Shown one piece after another: positions 12,723 through 26,400 of a stretch of 64,000 nucleotides of DNA (its first letter is position 1; each line of letters opens with the position of its first letter). The notes under the pieces are model-generated. The model saw only the letters and a program-made list of their open reading frames with translations, made no database searches and was not told where the DNA came from. The DNA lies in assembly GCA_012934845.2 (NCBI GenBank), contig WNNJ02002038.1, positions 62,001-126,000 of the forward strand, read 5' to 3'. The position numbers and the translations under genes are program-made. Origin of the DNA: Pomphorhynchus laevis (taxonomy: Eukaryota > Acanthocephala > Palaeacanthocephala > Echinorhynchida > Pomphorhynchidae).

Positions 12723-13480
12723 CATTGATATACATTTTATAATTTTAGAAATTATCGAAATTAAATATTATAATTTTAGAAAATATACATTTTAGAATCT
12801 TATACGAATTATCTCAGATTATTATACAACTGTTATTACATTGTATTTTAATTCTGCTTTATTGTATTGAATATATTCAATAGCATAAGAAAGGTTTGAA
12901 TACAATACGAAACAGGCCAAATTAACTTGTTTGATTTAATTAAAGGTTTATAAACTAAATATTAATATTGTTTATCACACACGTTCATCAGGTAACTCTA
13001 AAGAACGATTCAAACAGATTTATTTCAATCTTGTTTTTATAAAAAATAAGCGTTAACAATTTCTATAATATTTTTAAATTAAAATTTATAAAATTTATAA
13101 AATCGTTATTTTTAATATATTAGAATCTTAAATGTAAAATTCACGCAGATGACATGTAATATTAATTCTTATACACGTATATTATTTATTATGCAATCCA
13201 TAAATTAATTAAATAAGATATAAAATTAAAAATTCATACCTTATATAAATCAAATAGAACATATTAAGATTAAAATTTATACAGTACAAAATACTCATGG
13301 CTGAAATTTTTGTCACAAATGTTCATACAACTTTAAATAATTTAAAATAATTCGTGAGTCTATTACTGAATTTATAAAAAAAAATCAGGGTTAAAAGGTT
13401 TTATTTTCTGCTAGATGATAGTTTTGTAAATGTAAAAGTTACGAAATAAATATAAAATGATCTGAAATTCATTCTAGAGC
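12723..13480. other. AT-rich stretch without recognisable content
   Basis: No coding motif, structured repeat or known element was seen here. The missing first exon of the ZNRF-like gene could lie here or in later repeats, but no Met-Gly start with a donor site stood out. Confidence 0.4.
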
Positions 13481-16440
13481 ATTCAAACAAGCATTAAAAT
13501 AGAACCAGCGTCGGACGAATCAAGTAATAAGAAAATCATACAAAAATATCATGGAAAATGCATTCGAGTCTCCCTTTTTTCAACGAATTCTTCGTCTCAA
13601 CCACGTATTTCCTGCATTTAAAGAAGTGAGGTAAGTACTGCTTTATTTTCTAACTCACAAACTGAACAGGAAGTTTCCCCAGTGAAGAAACTTCATAACT
13701 TAATTACGATTAAATTTTCGTCTATGGAGAGACACACGATATTTAAATGTCTGTTTCAAAGATTCACCGATATATACAAGAATAAAGTTTTATTCAACTC
13801 GATTAAATATTATGAAGCCAGGGAAAGAGTATCATTTACATCTTTAGACATCGTTTTGAATACCTAATGTACTTTAATAATAATCTGTCCTAGTTTTGTT
13901 TAATTAATTTAACCTATTCAAGCTTCAACCAAAATAACAAATATTCCCTTGACCTAGACACAGACGACTTTCAAACTCTAGAAAAGATTTATACGATAAT
14001 CAACATTAGTTTTTATGAAAAAAAATTGTTCTCCCCTACCGATTGCATTATGCTTCATCTCGGTGAAAAAACGCCGAGTGTATCTCAAGATCAGGCTGTA
14101 ATCCGTTTCTTGGCCACAACCTCAGAATTTCACTTGTAAGCACAGATGATCGAATTGTGTGGGCGACTATCCGCATGGTTTCGTAAATGCCGTTTTCAAA
14201 AACTATATGAAGAGACACTGCACTCTCCCGATTAACACCAATTCCAACTTCGCGGATGCAAGCAAATCCAACACCACTGGAGCTAGCAAAAAGTTGTCCG
14301 ATCTAGACATTATTCGTTTGATCGATGCAAAAAAACAAAGCCTCTACCAAGAATACTAAAAACTTGATTACACATCAATTTAGAATGTTGTGTAGCACGT
14401 CACAGACCTTCACTACTGCATCCCCGGATCAAATAAAAGAGGCCGCTCCGCTCATATCCAGCAGTCCATCCGGCTCTCCAACCAAGGGAGATCATTTTAA
14501 AAGATGGACAGTAAGGGAAATGAAGATAATGCCCTTTGGCAAATGAATCCTCTGTTGAGGCTAGAAGTGGGAAGGGAAACCTTTCCGCCTCGAGTTTCGA
14601 CTAGGGGTAGGGATTTCCCACTCCGGTTCACTATCGCAATGGTAAGTAATCACGAACCGTTTTCACTGAATATCTTTCAGTGAAATTCGGGGGTGGTTCC
14701 GCCCTTAGTCTTCTATCTGGTAGAGATGTAGATTTTATATTCCTTCAGGAGACGCGGTATATCCGTCTCTCGAATGAATACTGGACCACTAGATATATCC
14801 TTCATCAGAGTAGAGATAGGGCGAGCATTGCTCGTCTTAACCCTTCTCAGTCTTCCTTTTGGAAGATATTCAAGAGAGAGAAATTCGTTTGCTGGAAGGA
14901 GAGGGTATCGGGCTGGATCGGTAGCTTAGGCCTTGGTAAAGTTTTGAAGAAGTCACTATCCTGACAGAATTATGGAGCCACTCAATCTCCACAACCAATC
15001 CCGCCTTGGTGTGACTTCAGGAGCAGAAACTTATTTGTTACAGATATCCTTTACTCATGTTGAAGGTGCCTAGGGCCACTCCTAGGCACCTTCAAATCCC
15101 ATGCGCCACTCTCCACTCGAGTTTGTCAGCTATTGACGGTCGGTCAAAGAAAGGAGGTCGCTATCACAACGCTATTAGCCTCACCACCGGATGCTTCCGG
15201 CATTAACATTCGACGAAGTGTTTTTTACCAAAAAGTCGATTTCATGTCTTAAAGATCTGCGGTTCATTTCGATTCAAAACTCCCTCGTCACCATCCTAGA
15301 AACAACGCTTGCGTGTAAAATCCGTGATCGTCTTAGTATGCGTAATTTAATCCCACCTGGTTTTAATGGGTTTGTCAAAGGTTGCTCGGTACATTCAGCA
15401 ATAGGTGAAGTGCATAGGTTTTGTCAAGATAACAGTCATCAGCTTTCTGTGGCTGTCTTTCTTGATTTTTTGCTGCATTTGACCGCATATCGATTCCTTT
15501 TGTGATCTCTTCTCTCAGGTTCCTCGGGTTGCCTGCGAGAATCGTTAACATGGTGGAGATACTGTTGTACACCAAGCGATTCTTTTATGAAGACGACCCT
15601 GATGCACGTCAGTTCTACCCTATTACAGGTGCGGCTCAAAGTTCACCACTTTCTCCAGTCTTATACCTTTATGCCTCCATTGTTCTCTTCGAATCATTCA
15701 AACGTAAACAACATCTTGTGGTGTACGCTGATGATACCACAGCCCTGTTCTCTAGACGCAGTTGCATAGTCTCTGACATCAGCCGTATATTTTCAAGACT
15801 TACCCCTTCCAATCTTATTTTGAACTCCGAAAAATCGCAGGTAGTCTTCTTTCATGGCTGCCCCTGCTACAAAGAATAAACTTAATAGACTAGCAATCTC
15901 GCTCTCTTATACAATTTACAGTCGCAACTACTCCACACAGCACTAGTCGCGTAACATATCTGGGGTTCACCATTACGGTGAACTGGTCTGCGGAAACTGA
16001 CCTTGATAGATTTAAACGTACTCTGAAGAGAGCTAGATGACCCTGAAACGGGCCTAACATCTGTCATTAAAAGGGAATGTCCAAGTACGCCTTTGGAATA
16101 CCTGGGTAATCTCGGGATTAGTCTTCTTTTTCGCGAGGACGTCTTCTAGAGCAAAGGCTAAGGTTTCTCAATCTCCACATCTCGAGATTACCGGTCATAA
16201 ACAGCCTCGACCGAACTCTTAGGGGGTGAAAGAAACCTAATGCTCGAGTCGGGGGGCGGCGCACTGGTATGACCGGGGCCTCATATCCCTTTAGACCTGA
16301 GGCCGTATAGTTATAGTCAAGACTGAAAGAACGAAGAGATAAAATTGGCATGAAGATATAGACTGGCTTAATTTATGTAACTTATCATTCATCTTGTATT
16401 TTCAGCCTCGACCGAACTCTTAGGGGGTGAAAAATCTGTT
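13480..16440 (+). mobile_element. APE-type LINE, degraded near-full-length copy A
   Basis: Remnants appear in the order expected for the family at 57993-61820. ORF1 N-terminus comes first (near 13790: KVLFNSIKYYEARERVSF, compare RVLFNSVRLHSAEVKISF in the 61644 copy). The EN start follows near 14680, then DFIFLQETRYIRLS. RT pieces come next: LIPPGFNGFVKGCSVHSAIG at 15350 and DDPDARQFYPITG near 15595. The catalytic VVYADDTTALF lies near 15718. Frames are broken many times. A 15-bp perfect hairpin (15060-15095) and a 30-bp direct repeat (CAGCCTCGACCGAACTCTTA at 16202 and 16406) mark local rearrangement. Confidence 0.85.
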
Positions 16441-16486
16441 ATTAATACTGTTTTGCTCAGTGTAATAATTTGTTACAATAATATTA

Positions 16487-16695
16487 TTAATAATAAGTTA
16501 TATAAATTAAGTCAGTATATATCTTCATGCCAATTCCGCCTCTTCGTTCTTTCAGTCTTCACTATAACTCTATGGTCTCAAGTCTAGAGGGATATGATCT
16601 CCTCACCGGCCACACCAGCGCGCCGCCCTCCAATTAAACCATACGGGGTCTTTCACCCCCTAAGAGTCCAGTATAATTGTTAGATAGAGTGGGAT
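16487..16695 (-). mobile_element. LINE 3' end in inverted orientation facing copy A
   Basis: About 200 bases repeat the 3' end of copy A on the opposite strand, including TATATCTTCATGCCAATT and the GGGTCTTTCACCCCCTAAGA block. The two 3' ends face each other across roughly 100 bases, making a large imperfect inverted repeat. Confidence 0.75.
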
Positions 16696-16699
16696 GCCA

Positions 16700-18000
16700 C
16701 TTTCGTCAGTATACAAAGTATAAAATGGATTTTCACCATTTAGGTCAATTAATATTGGTATTAATAATAATGGTATAGGGCCCATTTGCGGGTAACCTTA
16801 ATTGTAAATTTTGCGAATAATTATATTTTTAAAAGGTCCATTTGCGGAAATCATTTCTTTTTCTCGTACGTTTTTTAAATATTATTATAAAATTACGTAA
16901 AAAATTATTATTACTGAAACATTGCAACATAATTATGCAAAGTAATAAAGCGTTACTTTGGCATAAATAAGCATTCGTAATGAAAAATTAACGACGCGAT
17001 CCGTAAGAAGGCGTTCTGCAAAGACAAAACGTGTGACCAATTAATAGCAAATGTAACAAGAAGTTATGAAAAAATTGAAATCAAGCAAGTTATCCAAAAG
17101 TGACGAAATGTTATGCAAAAGTAACGAAGTGTAGCAAAGGTGACCGGATTAAAATAGAAAAGCTACAAGCTGGAAAACAATTTGAATCCGAAAATACTAC
17201 ATGATTTACTGAATATAGTATTTCCGGTATGACTTACTTGGTCTTATTCTAGGTTCATAAACAATCTCTCTTTCCAAAAATAAGCTCTGTTGAGTATTCC
17301 TTATTTCCGTTTCTTTGTCGTCCTGATGTCTGCCTAATTCTGAAGAGTTTCTAAGTCCCATTGTTAAAGTTTTAGAAATTCATTGTTATCTAAAGCAAAA
17401 AATAATGACTGAAGTTAATTCAAAACTCAAAATTTTGTAAAACGGCATACACTCGACGTATCGCGAATACTTGATCTTGATAACGAGCTACTTGATTTGT
17501 ATAGCATAAATAGTAAATTCTGATTGCATAAAATACGAAAATAATTTTCGCTCTCGTTTTGTAGAATAAATTGTATACTCGTTAATACTCATAAATGGAG
17601 AAAATGTGATCTTTATTATGTTAAATATTATATATTTTAGATATTTGATATGATCGTATATTAATACTAAATTGAACAGATTTTATAAATTAATTTAAGA
17701 TGTAACAGACAAAGTAAGTCAAAGATCCAAATGGAATAAAATGGAGCTTACTTGGGGATATTGGGTAAAATGGGCATGTGGGGATTAAATGAAGATTAAT
17801 AAATTAAGACAGATATTATAGATATTATTAGGACAGATATTATAGATCAATAAAATAATTTCTTGTGGGGGAAATAAACTCTTATATCTCTAGGGATACC
17901 TCTTCCGATAACTGTTGTATTGTAGCAGTTATATCCATTCCCTGTTGACTCTAATCAGAACTTAAGCAGCAACGCTTTGATTTATTTGGTATATAAAATA
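16700..18000. other. No assignable content
   Basis: The stretch is AT-rich with a few imperfect word repeats, such as gtgacgaaatgttatgcaa near 17100. No coding motif could be assigned. Confidence 0.4.
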
Positions 18001-19300
18001 CTAACACTATATGGGTGATTTATTTGTGATATTAAAAACGTTAGTTTTGATTCAGCTATTAGGGACCGTTAACAATTCAAATGAGTAGTTAAATAATGAG
18101 CAAATATATGGCTTATTGTCACGGGACGTGTTGCAGTTAGTATTGGAGCATCACCATTATAAAATCAATAGATGGTTACACAAATCTAATTAAACAGCAG
18201 TCAGGATGTTGACCGCAAAATTTTTTTTATTTCAACCGTTCGATTTTGATAAAGACTCTTGGTATGAATATTTTATTACTGAAGATGTTTGGGTGTGGGA
18301 TCTAATACACGTCAAAAACTATTTCTATTTAGTTGCAGCAAAAGTATATTTCTATTGATTTGCTTAATATTGCCCACTTTTGAGAGAGAATAATTACCAT
18401 CAAAGAAATCTTTAAGCATTTGAATCTTCATATTAAAAAATCAGTTGACATTGTTAATACTCGATTCGAGTTTAAGCAATGCAGGCATATATTTAATAAG
18501 TTCCATTAAGATTGGATGGTTGATGCAAGAGGTTTGTCAAGTTAACGCGTTTTTTACAATGCCTCAATCATTAATGAACCGCAAGAAATCTACTATCGCT
18601 TTAGAGATCTTATTGTAGTAGCTTTCACGGCTGAAGAGACAATCAGAACAACAATCAGTTGCGGTTAGAAAATTTTGAGGAAGTTTTTCGTGACAAATTG
18701 GAAAATGACTCAAAGTCCATAAAGATGTTAATTTCAGATTAAACTCAAGCTGTCAATAAAGACATGGGGTATGTAAATAGAATAAAATTTATATGTAGAA
18801 GAGATTAGCCATACTAATTAAAAGTAGAGAAGATTACGCGATTGCGTTGACCTAGTTCAAATGGCGATAAGCATAACTATGAACAGTAATGCTGGGCAAT
18901 TAACGCAAAATCGTACAATTCTGAAAGGGGTATAGTCACCGATGCTCGAAATATCATAGAAACACAAACAATTATTGTCGAGTGGAGACGAGCATTCGGA
19001 GAGCGAGGTATTGGCAAAGTCAAAATTGTCGTGATGTTCCATCTGTAATAAATTAAACCTTGAGTGAAATTTCAACCGTGATCGAGTATGATACAGGGGA
19101 AATGGCAATATCAAGTAAGTTTTAGTTGGAGATTGATACACCAGCACTAATTGAAAGAAGATAGGTTCATAGTCAGTGAAAAGTTAAAAGTTTAGGCCTC
19201 TGTCGTCTTATCATGAATTTAGATAGTGTCAAAAAAGCCATCTCTACGAGCAAGTTATTTCTAGTTCGAAGAAAAATTTATTTGGGCAGCCTTGAATTGA
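18000..19300. pseudogene. Decayed retroelement-like coding debris, unassigned
   Basis: Fragments of plausible protein remain on the plus strand (near 18390 ERIITIKEIFKHLNLHIKKS; near 18665 LENFEEVFRDKLEND). A longer open stretch exists on the minus strand at 18857-19147. No catalytic motif is visible and no family is recognised. Base composition is richer than the flanks, which suggests old coding sequence. Confidence 0.25.
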
Positions 19301-19994
19301 TGCGTTTGAAATGTCATGTACGCGATAAGTGACGATCAATCTGGATATTCCGGTAAATTATTTTAAATCTTCTTAAAGATTCGAATGTGAAACTAAATGA
19401 AGAATGTATTTAGCCAAAATTTCAGTAGCGTACACGATTATTTTATGGAATTGAAACTTAGTCCTAAAAACCTCAAAATGTATACCATTCGTTAGATTCC
19501 CTTGCCGCTTAACGTTTCCCCATATAATTGACCGTGAATGCCTCTAGTACACTGCCACTACATAACAGTAATTTTTTATCAAGATTCCATCATTGAAATT
19601 CTTCCAGATAATGATATTAGATTTTTTCTGCAATTTAACTTTAAGTTAAGGATATATTAGAAGAATTAATTAAATGATGAATATGGAGATACTTTAAAGA
19701 ATTTCGTTAATCCTATAATGTTTAAATAATATATGATTTTATACAAAAATGTTCATTACAACACTTTTAATATTTTAAATATTGCATTTTGATGCTGCAT
19801 CGCAATATAGAACAAAATTTAGTGTGTAATTTATGACAAATTTTATAGCAAAGCTCTTCGCTATGTGGTTTACCGCAAATTACTAGTTGAATTAAAAATG
19901 AGTCACATTTGGTAAGCAATCTGTCAACAAACACGTTTGTCAAACGCAAAAAATTATTCGCTATATTAATGATCATAACTCGCAAATTCAAACA

Positions 19995-20125
19995 GAGTCA
20001 CATATTATGGATCAATAATTCACAAATTCAAACCGAGATTACAGATTTACATAGAAAGAGTCACATATTATGGATCAATAATTCACAAATTTAAACCGAG
20101 ATTACAGATTTACAGAAAGTGTCAT
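19995..20125. repeat. 63-bp tandem repeat, two full copies plus partial
   Basis: The unit starting GAGTCACATATTATGGATC at 19995 is repeated at 20058 almost unchanged, with a decayed third start near 20119. The function is unknown. Confidence 0.75.
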
Positions 20126-20519
20126 GTTATGAATCACTAACATTCATCTGTCAGAGTAATAAAGTGACAATTTAATCCTCATCTCTGTATTTTTGCTAGG
20201 GAAATAGAAAACAAATCGACTTTAACATTTTTACCTATTACAATGTATGTCAAAACTGAGTAAAATACCCGGAGCCACAAAATATATCGGCTCTTCAATT
20301 AGATTCTCCTACCATACACACTTACTGACAGTACATCAACTGTTATTATACGTCTCTTTACATTGTGTATATTTGTTATTTAGAGAATATGTTACAGATT
20401 AAAGATTGCTATTTCATAGTGCTAATGATACGAAATTGTATCACTCTCGTTTAGAAATTCATAAAAGAAGTTAGCCGATATAAAAGATACATGCGTTGGC
20501 ATTTGCCAGGTCTTTTGCT

Positions 20520-20745
20520 AATGATCATTTTCAGTGAAGACGTAGTGCTGGATTAGAACTCTATGATGTTACTAGATGTGTTCTAGTACATCATACACAT
20601 GACTTGTTTCTTGCCGTCTGCTAGTCCTCCTCTGCATCCAGCAGTGGGAGGGATCTAGCACTGATGAGTCATTGTGATGACGAAACAGTATCTAATACTG
20701 TTATCGTCGTTCTTTCGCGTATGGCTTAAAATATTGTTTACATAA
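20520..20745 (+). mobile_element. Hammerhead-bearing short repeat, copy 1
   Basis: This segment shares most of its length with 29340-29540: the ATGATGTTACTAG/CTAGTACATCAT hairpin, a TGCC..CCAG..GGGATCT.GCA block and then the hammerhead core. It has no long open frame, so it is non-autonomous. Unlike the 29287 copy it lacks a matching left terminal arm. Confidence 0.6.
20661..20702 (+). ncRNA. Hammerhead ribozyme core
   Basis: CTGATGA (20661-20667) is followed by stem II GTCAT/ATGAC closed by a TGTG loop, then GAAA (20682-20685). Stem III ACAGTAT/ATACTGT is perfect with a CTA loop, and the next base, T at 20702, is the predicted cleavage-site residue. These are all the invariant core bases in correct order. 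Stem I pairing is not convincing in the linear copy, so activity is uncertain. Confidence 0.7.
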
Positions 20746-21509
20746 TTCACGCGGAATGGTATCACTCTGGTTTGAGTTAATGAAATATTAAAGACAATAA
20801 ATTATTAATTAATAATTCCAAATAAATTATTCAACAAAATAATTTCTTTATGGTAAAAAAATTCTATTCATTTAACTCATAAAATTTATTAAATACATAA
20901 AGCGGTGTAATTCTAGAAATAATTAGTGATCGCTGTTGCTTCCGTCGCGGCAATAATTACCACAATTTTCAATTAATTGAATCATAATTATCAAAATACT
21001 TATCACAATATATTCTATAAGCTCAATATATCCGAAATGAAGAAAAATAAATGTCAGATTTTAAAAAATGAAACAAGTAGAGAGCTATGGGATCTACCTG
21101 TCAGATACTTAATGTAGAACTCACCAAGTACTATAAAAATGCTGAAATTATCTACATCCATATAAATTAGATATACGAAACGCGCATATTTTAAGAAACT
21201 GGATTTCGATGCCAAAATAGTCAATATCACAAACCTATTTGTGCCTGATAGTAGGTGTGTCTGCTGGGACAGTCATAATATAATAGAACTTATATGACAG
21301 TCGTTGCCCATGAAGTGAAAATGTTAATTGTTGACCATCACCATTAAGAGACAAAATTGTGTGATCTATGATTAAATAAATGATTTCTAACTAATCATTA
21401 CATGAGATAAATATAAACAAGGCAAGTAATAATTAAGAGATGAACCTTATTTCAATTTTGTTTGTTTCATTGTATCATCAAGTCATTATGTTGTCATTAA
21501 ATGACACAG

Positions 21510-23790
21510 GGATTAGATTCCGCTAGCATTCACCAACGCGATACGTCGGGGTCTATCACATACCTGAAGTCTCAATTGCGGCGCACCATGGCCGGCAGTC
21601 TTGACATAAAAGTGCTTAAGAAACCTTGGTCTCTGTTACGGATGCCGTTCTCTAGAAAAGAAGACTAATCCGAGAAAATACTAAGATTGTCAATCACTTT
21701 AGCCTTTTTCAAGTTGCAGGGGTGCCATAAAGAGGACCACCCGTGTTAAATAAGAATTAATAAAAAGGCTGGATGATTAAATCTGAACTTTTAATCTTTT
21801 AAATGAATGACTAATTTTAGAGATAACATCCTTACAACTGCGTCCTGAAAACTAGAATGTGGTATCATCAGCATATATCACCAGATGTTCATCGCATAAA
21901 GAACGTTAAAAATAAGTACGGAAGCGTCAAAGTACATGATTGAAAATAGAGGAAAGTTTTGAGGCAGAACTGACGCGCATCATTATCATTCTCGTATTAG
22001 AAGCACTCGGTATATATATGTATTTCAACCCTGTCGATAATTCTACAATCAACTAAAGTGGCAAGGGATGGGATAACAAAGAAATTGGTTAAATGTAGCA
22101 AAGTCAAGAAGAACAGCTACAGATAGTTAATGACTCTTTTCACTGCTAAATTGATGCACTTCATCTACTGTTGAATGAACTAGGGTCACATAACGTACTT
22201 ATGAAAACTCGGTGAAATTAAAATTTATCTTACCAAATAATCGCGAATTTTACGGACAAGCCCGCTTTCGTAAATGGAGATGGGGTGTTTTTAATCGAAA
22301 TAAGCTGCAGATCTTAGGACATGTAAAATGATGATTTTTGATGAAAATATTTGTCTGGACGCATTGATGCCTCAATGTCAGATGAGCTAGTTAAAGAATT
22401 GTGATAATATCGATCCCCATTCTTCGACAGTCTGTCAAAAGCTGTCAGATACGAGTATAGATTGGTGTTTGGGCTTGGAGTGTCGTGATTATGGAAAACA
22501 GGACTTAATGATGCCTATTATTGACATATCTCTATTAGAGATATGTCATATGTGGACAAGTGGACACAGTAGTTATATTGGGAAATTTATTCCCCTAAAC
22601 CTTGGTAAATGGCTGATGAACTAATACAACTCCATGCCTTCTCGTTTCATCTGACAAACTTCTTATTAAATATCATCCAAAAGGAAGGCTGAGATGGGTA
22701 AAGACGAGCATTGCTTGCTCTATTTTTATTCAGTTAGAGTTTGTAGCGATAATCCCAATAACTAGATAACTTCTTTAAGGAGTCGGTAAGATTTGGAAGA
22801 TGGATCATTTTAGCTAGGATCTTGAGTTTTGTTAGAGTGAGATTGAAAATGCTAGTTTTATATGTTGTTGATAGAATGGCGTTAGCTTACTTAGTGGTAG
22901 GATTTAAATCGGGTTAAACTCAAATTAGTTACTTATAACAAGAAAGAAGCCGATAGCTGCCTGGAAGAGGATTATTCTGATAGAATCAAAGTATAATCTT
23001 TTTTTCCGTATGGTATTTTCTTGCAAACACATACGTAGCAGATAATGTGAAGTAATAGTATGTGGTTGCGACAGTTCAATACAAAAGGGTTTAAATAGTT
23101 ATTTTCGGTGAAGCTGTGAAACGTGGAGCATATAATTTGTTGATTGTAATCAAATGAAGAGTCTGATGGTATATGGAAAAAATATTCGTCACTAGTTCTG
23201 TGAATTGCGGCATTAATTTAACGATCTCTCTGTTGTTAAAATTAGCGAGTATCAGATCGTAACCAGGACAGATTTTTTAATACATGATGTTGCGATTTTC
23301 ATGTACATCTCGTTCTCGAATATAGATAGTGACTATACTAATGATTTTCCTGTCCTTACACAATGTTATAGCTAAACAAGAGAGGACATAAGAGTGTGAT
23401 TAATATAAATCAAGTAATGTTCATGCTTATCAGATCGATTTTGTTTCCTGAAATAAAATAACGTATTAATTGCGACAGAACAGGAGACGAAAGCCAAAAC
23501 ACCTCTCGGTATGACTTTGATATAAAAAGGACTGCGGTAAGGTTATGCTCGAAGTATAAAGGATGTATGTGTAATGTAATAGAAATCGAAGAATGTCCTG
23601 GGAATCCTGATCGATTTGTTTCTTGAAGGACAATAAAATCTTTGTATACCGACAGATCAATGGTCAAGGGGCAGGATACCACCCGAATTTCACTAGATGA
23701 TGTTTAATAAAATTGCGGATAAATTACTTCCCTCAATGGGCAAGAGGCAGGATACCACCCGAATTCCACTAGATGATGTTTACTTCCCGT
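21510..23790 (-). mobile_element. Old LINE copy B (same family), strongly decayed
   Basis: The minus-strand order of blocks matches copies at 53080-54920 and 57993-61820. The 3' end GGGGTCTATCACATACC near 21550 matches the family 3' block. RT-region words follow to about 22300. The EN-start block (ACCACCCGAATTTCACTAG) lies at 23679 and again near 23755. No frame survives. The doubled EN-start block is a local duplication. Confidence 0.6.
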
Positions 23791-25330
23791 TTGAGTGGAA
23801 AGCCTGCTAGAACGGAAGGTATTTAGCATTTATTGCAATATATGATAAACAAGCTCCTAACTTACCTTACCTACCGCAGTCATTATTTTCTTATCGCCTA
23901 GGTGTGAGTTAGAGAAATGATATTATAATTTCCTTTAATTTTATTTTGCCACTTATCATTACGTTTGGTGAGACAGAGCGTTTAGACGTTCTGCCGTTTG
24001 GTGAGACAGAACGTTTTATCGTGAGACAACGTAGTTCGAAATGTAATGTCTACCTAAATAGCAGTATAGTTGATTGAGTTGATGACTTTTTAGGCTACAT
24101 AAACCGCAAATGTTCTTGGTTACGTTGTTCAAAATACAACACATAATCAGATTTATGGTTATAATCAGGGTTATGGACGTCGGTCAAGGTAATCATATCA
24201 TAAGTATTGTGCCCTTCTAGTTAAGTTACATCACGTTTCTTGTTATGCTCTTTAAGACAGCTACACTTGCGGTTGTAAACTGTATGTCACATTCTATCAT
24301 TAGGGGTAATCCCAGGAATAGTTTTTTTTGTTTTGATTGAAATCTATACAGTTAGGGTAGATAGTTTCATTCGTTTAGGACGGTTCCCAATGCCATAAAT
24401 AATAAAATATTTGACAGTGAACAAATGTCTTGTTTTCAATCGAGATGAGTTTGATATTGACATCCATATCCAGGAAATGAAAATACCCATTTTTGATTAA
24501 AAATGGGTATTTACATCATTTTCCAAACCTTCATTTGCGAATGCCACACAAATTAGAGGATTTCACTTTGCCCTTTACGTGAAAGAGATTTGGGAGGTCA
24601 AGCGTTACATTAACTCCTTACGGTTAACGTCATCGAAAGCTCCAATATTTGCAGTTTGACCGTTCAATTGTTAGTTTGAATTCAAGTTATCGTTTGTCTT
24701 AGATTTTTATTCTTTGCTATTTTTTATAATTTCTAAAGTGAGGAACGAAATTATGTGTTCCAGTGAATGCATTTGCCGACTTATAGACCATGGATATCTT
24801 GTTTCTTGTAGTAATGAAAGGGGGAATTCAAGCTCGGAAATAGTCTTACATTTTCAGCGGTGATGAAAGTCGGATAATTATTAAATTTACCACCTTGTTG
24901 GCATTTGGTAGTCTCTAATTGCAATATTACCGTTACTAACCTATTTTTGATGAAATTTATCTTCTTTTGCGTCTAAATGTTTTCTTCTCAGTTGAAAAAC
25001 ATATCTTTTGTCGTGTATGTCTTTGTAGTGTATGATGCTTCTACATTTCTTTCATTGTCGTTTAACCTTTTGTCTTCATTTATTAACTTATATATTTTCG
25101 CAACTCATGAATCTTTGTAACGTAATATTACACCACGATCAGTAGGTGTAAAAAATGAGTATCAACGATACAAATGTAATATCAACACAGTATCAACAAT
25201 GCAAAATATGACAACTGTTTAGCTTACGTATTTTATATTATTTATAAATTAAAAATTTAGATAAATAAATTAATAAATAGTAAGTAATTATACAACATTT
25301 AAGAAAATTTATTATTAAAATTTTTTAATA
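23790..25330. other. Mixed debris; possible very old PLE trace
   Basis: A doubled word GTTTGGTGAGACAGA occurs near 23965 and 23996. Minus-strand reading near 24475-24430 gives FLDMDVNIKLISIENKTF, which resembles the LDMNIKLT segment after the RT core of the Naiad element. No other PLE motif was found. A perfect 14-bp hairpin lies at 24482-24513. Confidence 0.25.
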
Positions 25331-25339
25331 AAAATTAAT

Positions 25340-26400
25340 TTTTATGAATTAACTAATAAATAACATATGATTGCCAGAATAAGAATTATAGGTAATCAGG
25401 AGGAACTGCTATGCTATCAGATTTCGGCCCTATTCATCAACCCAACATAGCAGTAGGGCCAAATACGTGCTAATGACGTATTTCCTCTGATGAAATTTAA
25501 TTGTATGGTGTATCTTATTCTAATCTAATACATAACAATTTACTGATCATAATATATAATGTACATAATAATATTTTGCTGAAATATACATAAAACCGAG
25601 TTTAAAATATGAATCTTTTAAATTACTTAAATGATTTTGAAGAAAGCATTATGTATTATATTTTATATTATATGGTATGCACACATGCTCATGCAAAGAT
25701 ATGTTTCTTGTAAATTTAAATATGTCATCTTTACGATATAAATTAATAGTAGTTTTAATTGATGTTAATTTAATGTTCATATCTAGATATACACTAGATA
25801 TGAACATACACAAATGACATATATTAAATTATTTAAATGATTTTGAAGAAAGCCAATATCATTACATATTGTTGCAATTCTTAAAATTTCATTATTTAAT
25901 GTATTATATTTTATATTATATGGTATGCATGAATGCTCATGCAAAGATATGTTTCTTGTAAATTTAAATATGTTATCTTTACGATATAAATTAATAGTAG
26001 TTTTAATTGATGTTAATTTAATGTTCATATCTAGATATACACCTTCTTTATCATTTATATTGTTTTTATTAAGAATAAGGCTACCTGGATAAATGTGTTC
26101 GCTTATTGAATCAAAATTGTTAGAGTTAAATACACATATATCATTAATATATCGAAACATATCTTTATATAATTTAGATTTATTTTTTAAACAGTTATGA
26201 ACAAATTCATATTCTATAAAGCTTAAAAATAAGTCAGCTATAATTGGGCTACTATTACCACCCATTGGAACACTTAATACTGAAATAGTGTTTTATATCA
26301 GTATTAATTTCGATTACATTACAATATTTCTTAAAGTAAGTTTTAATTACTTTAAGTATTTTATTCATATAAACAGAAAGTGGTTTTAAGGTTTTATTGA
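25340..26400 (-). mobile_element. Naiad PLE fragment N2
   Basis: The minus strand reads MGGNSSPIIADLFLSFIEYE from 26265, an RT motif-C remnant FRYINDICVFN, then YLDMNIKLTSIKTTINLYRK and the conserved C-terminus. About 150 bases at 25640-25793 are a second, partial copy of 25882-26041, joined through a perfect 13-bp hairpin (25774-25806). The tail at 25396-25490 carries the pseudoknot-like domain with compensatory differences from the tandem units. Confidence 0.85.
25396..25490 (-). ncRNA. Naiad tail structured RNA domain, copy with compensatory changes
   Basis: Relative to 42019-42115, the first crossing stem is GGCCCT/AGGGCC instead of GGCCCC/GGGGCC. The hairpin is AAATACGT/ACGTATTT instead of AAATACAT/ATGTATTT. 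Both sides of each pair changed together, so pairing is kept. The second crossing stem CTGCTATG/CATAGCAG is unchanged. Confidence 0.65.
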
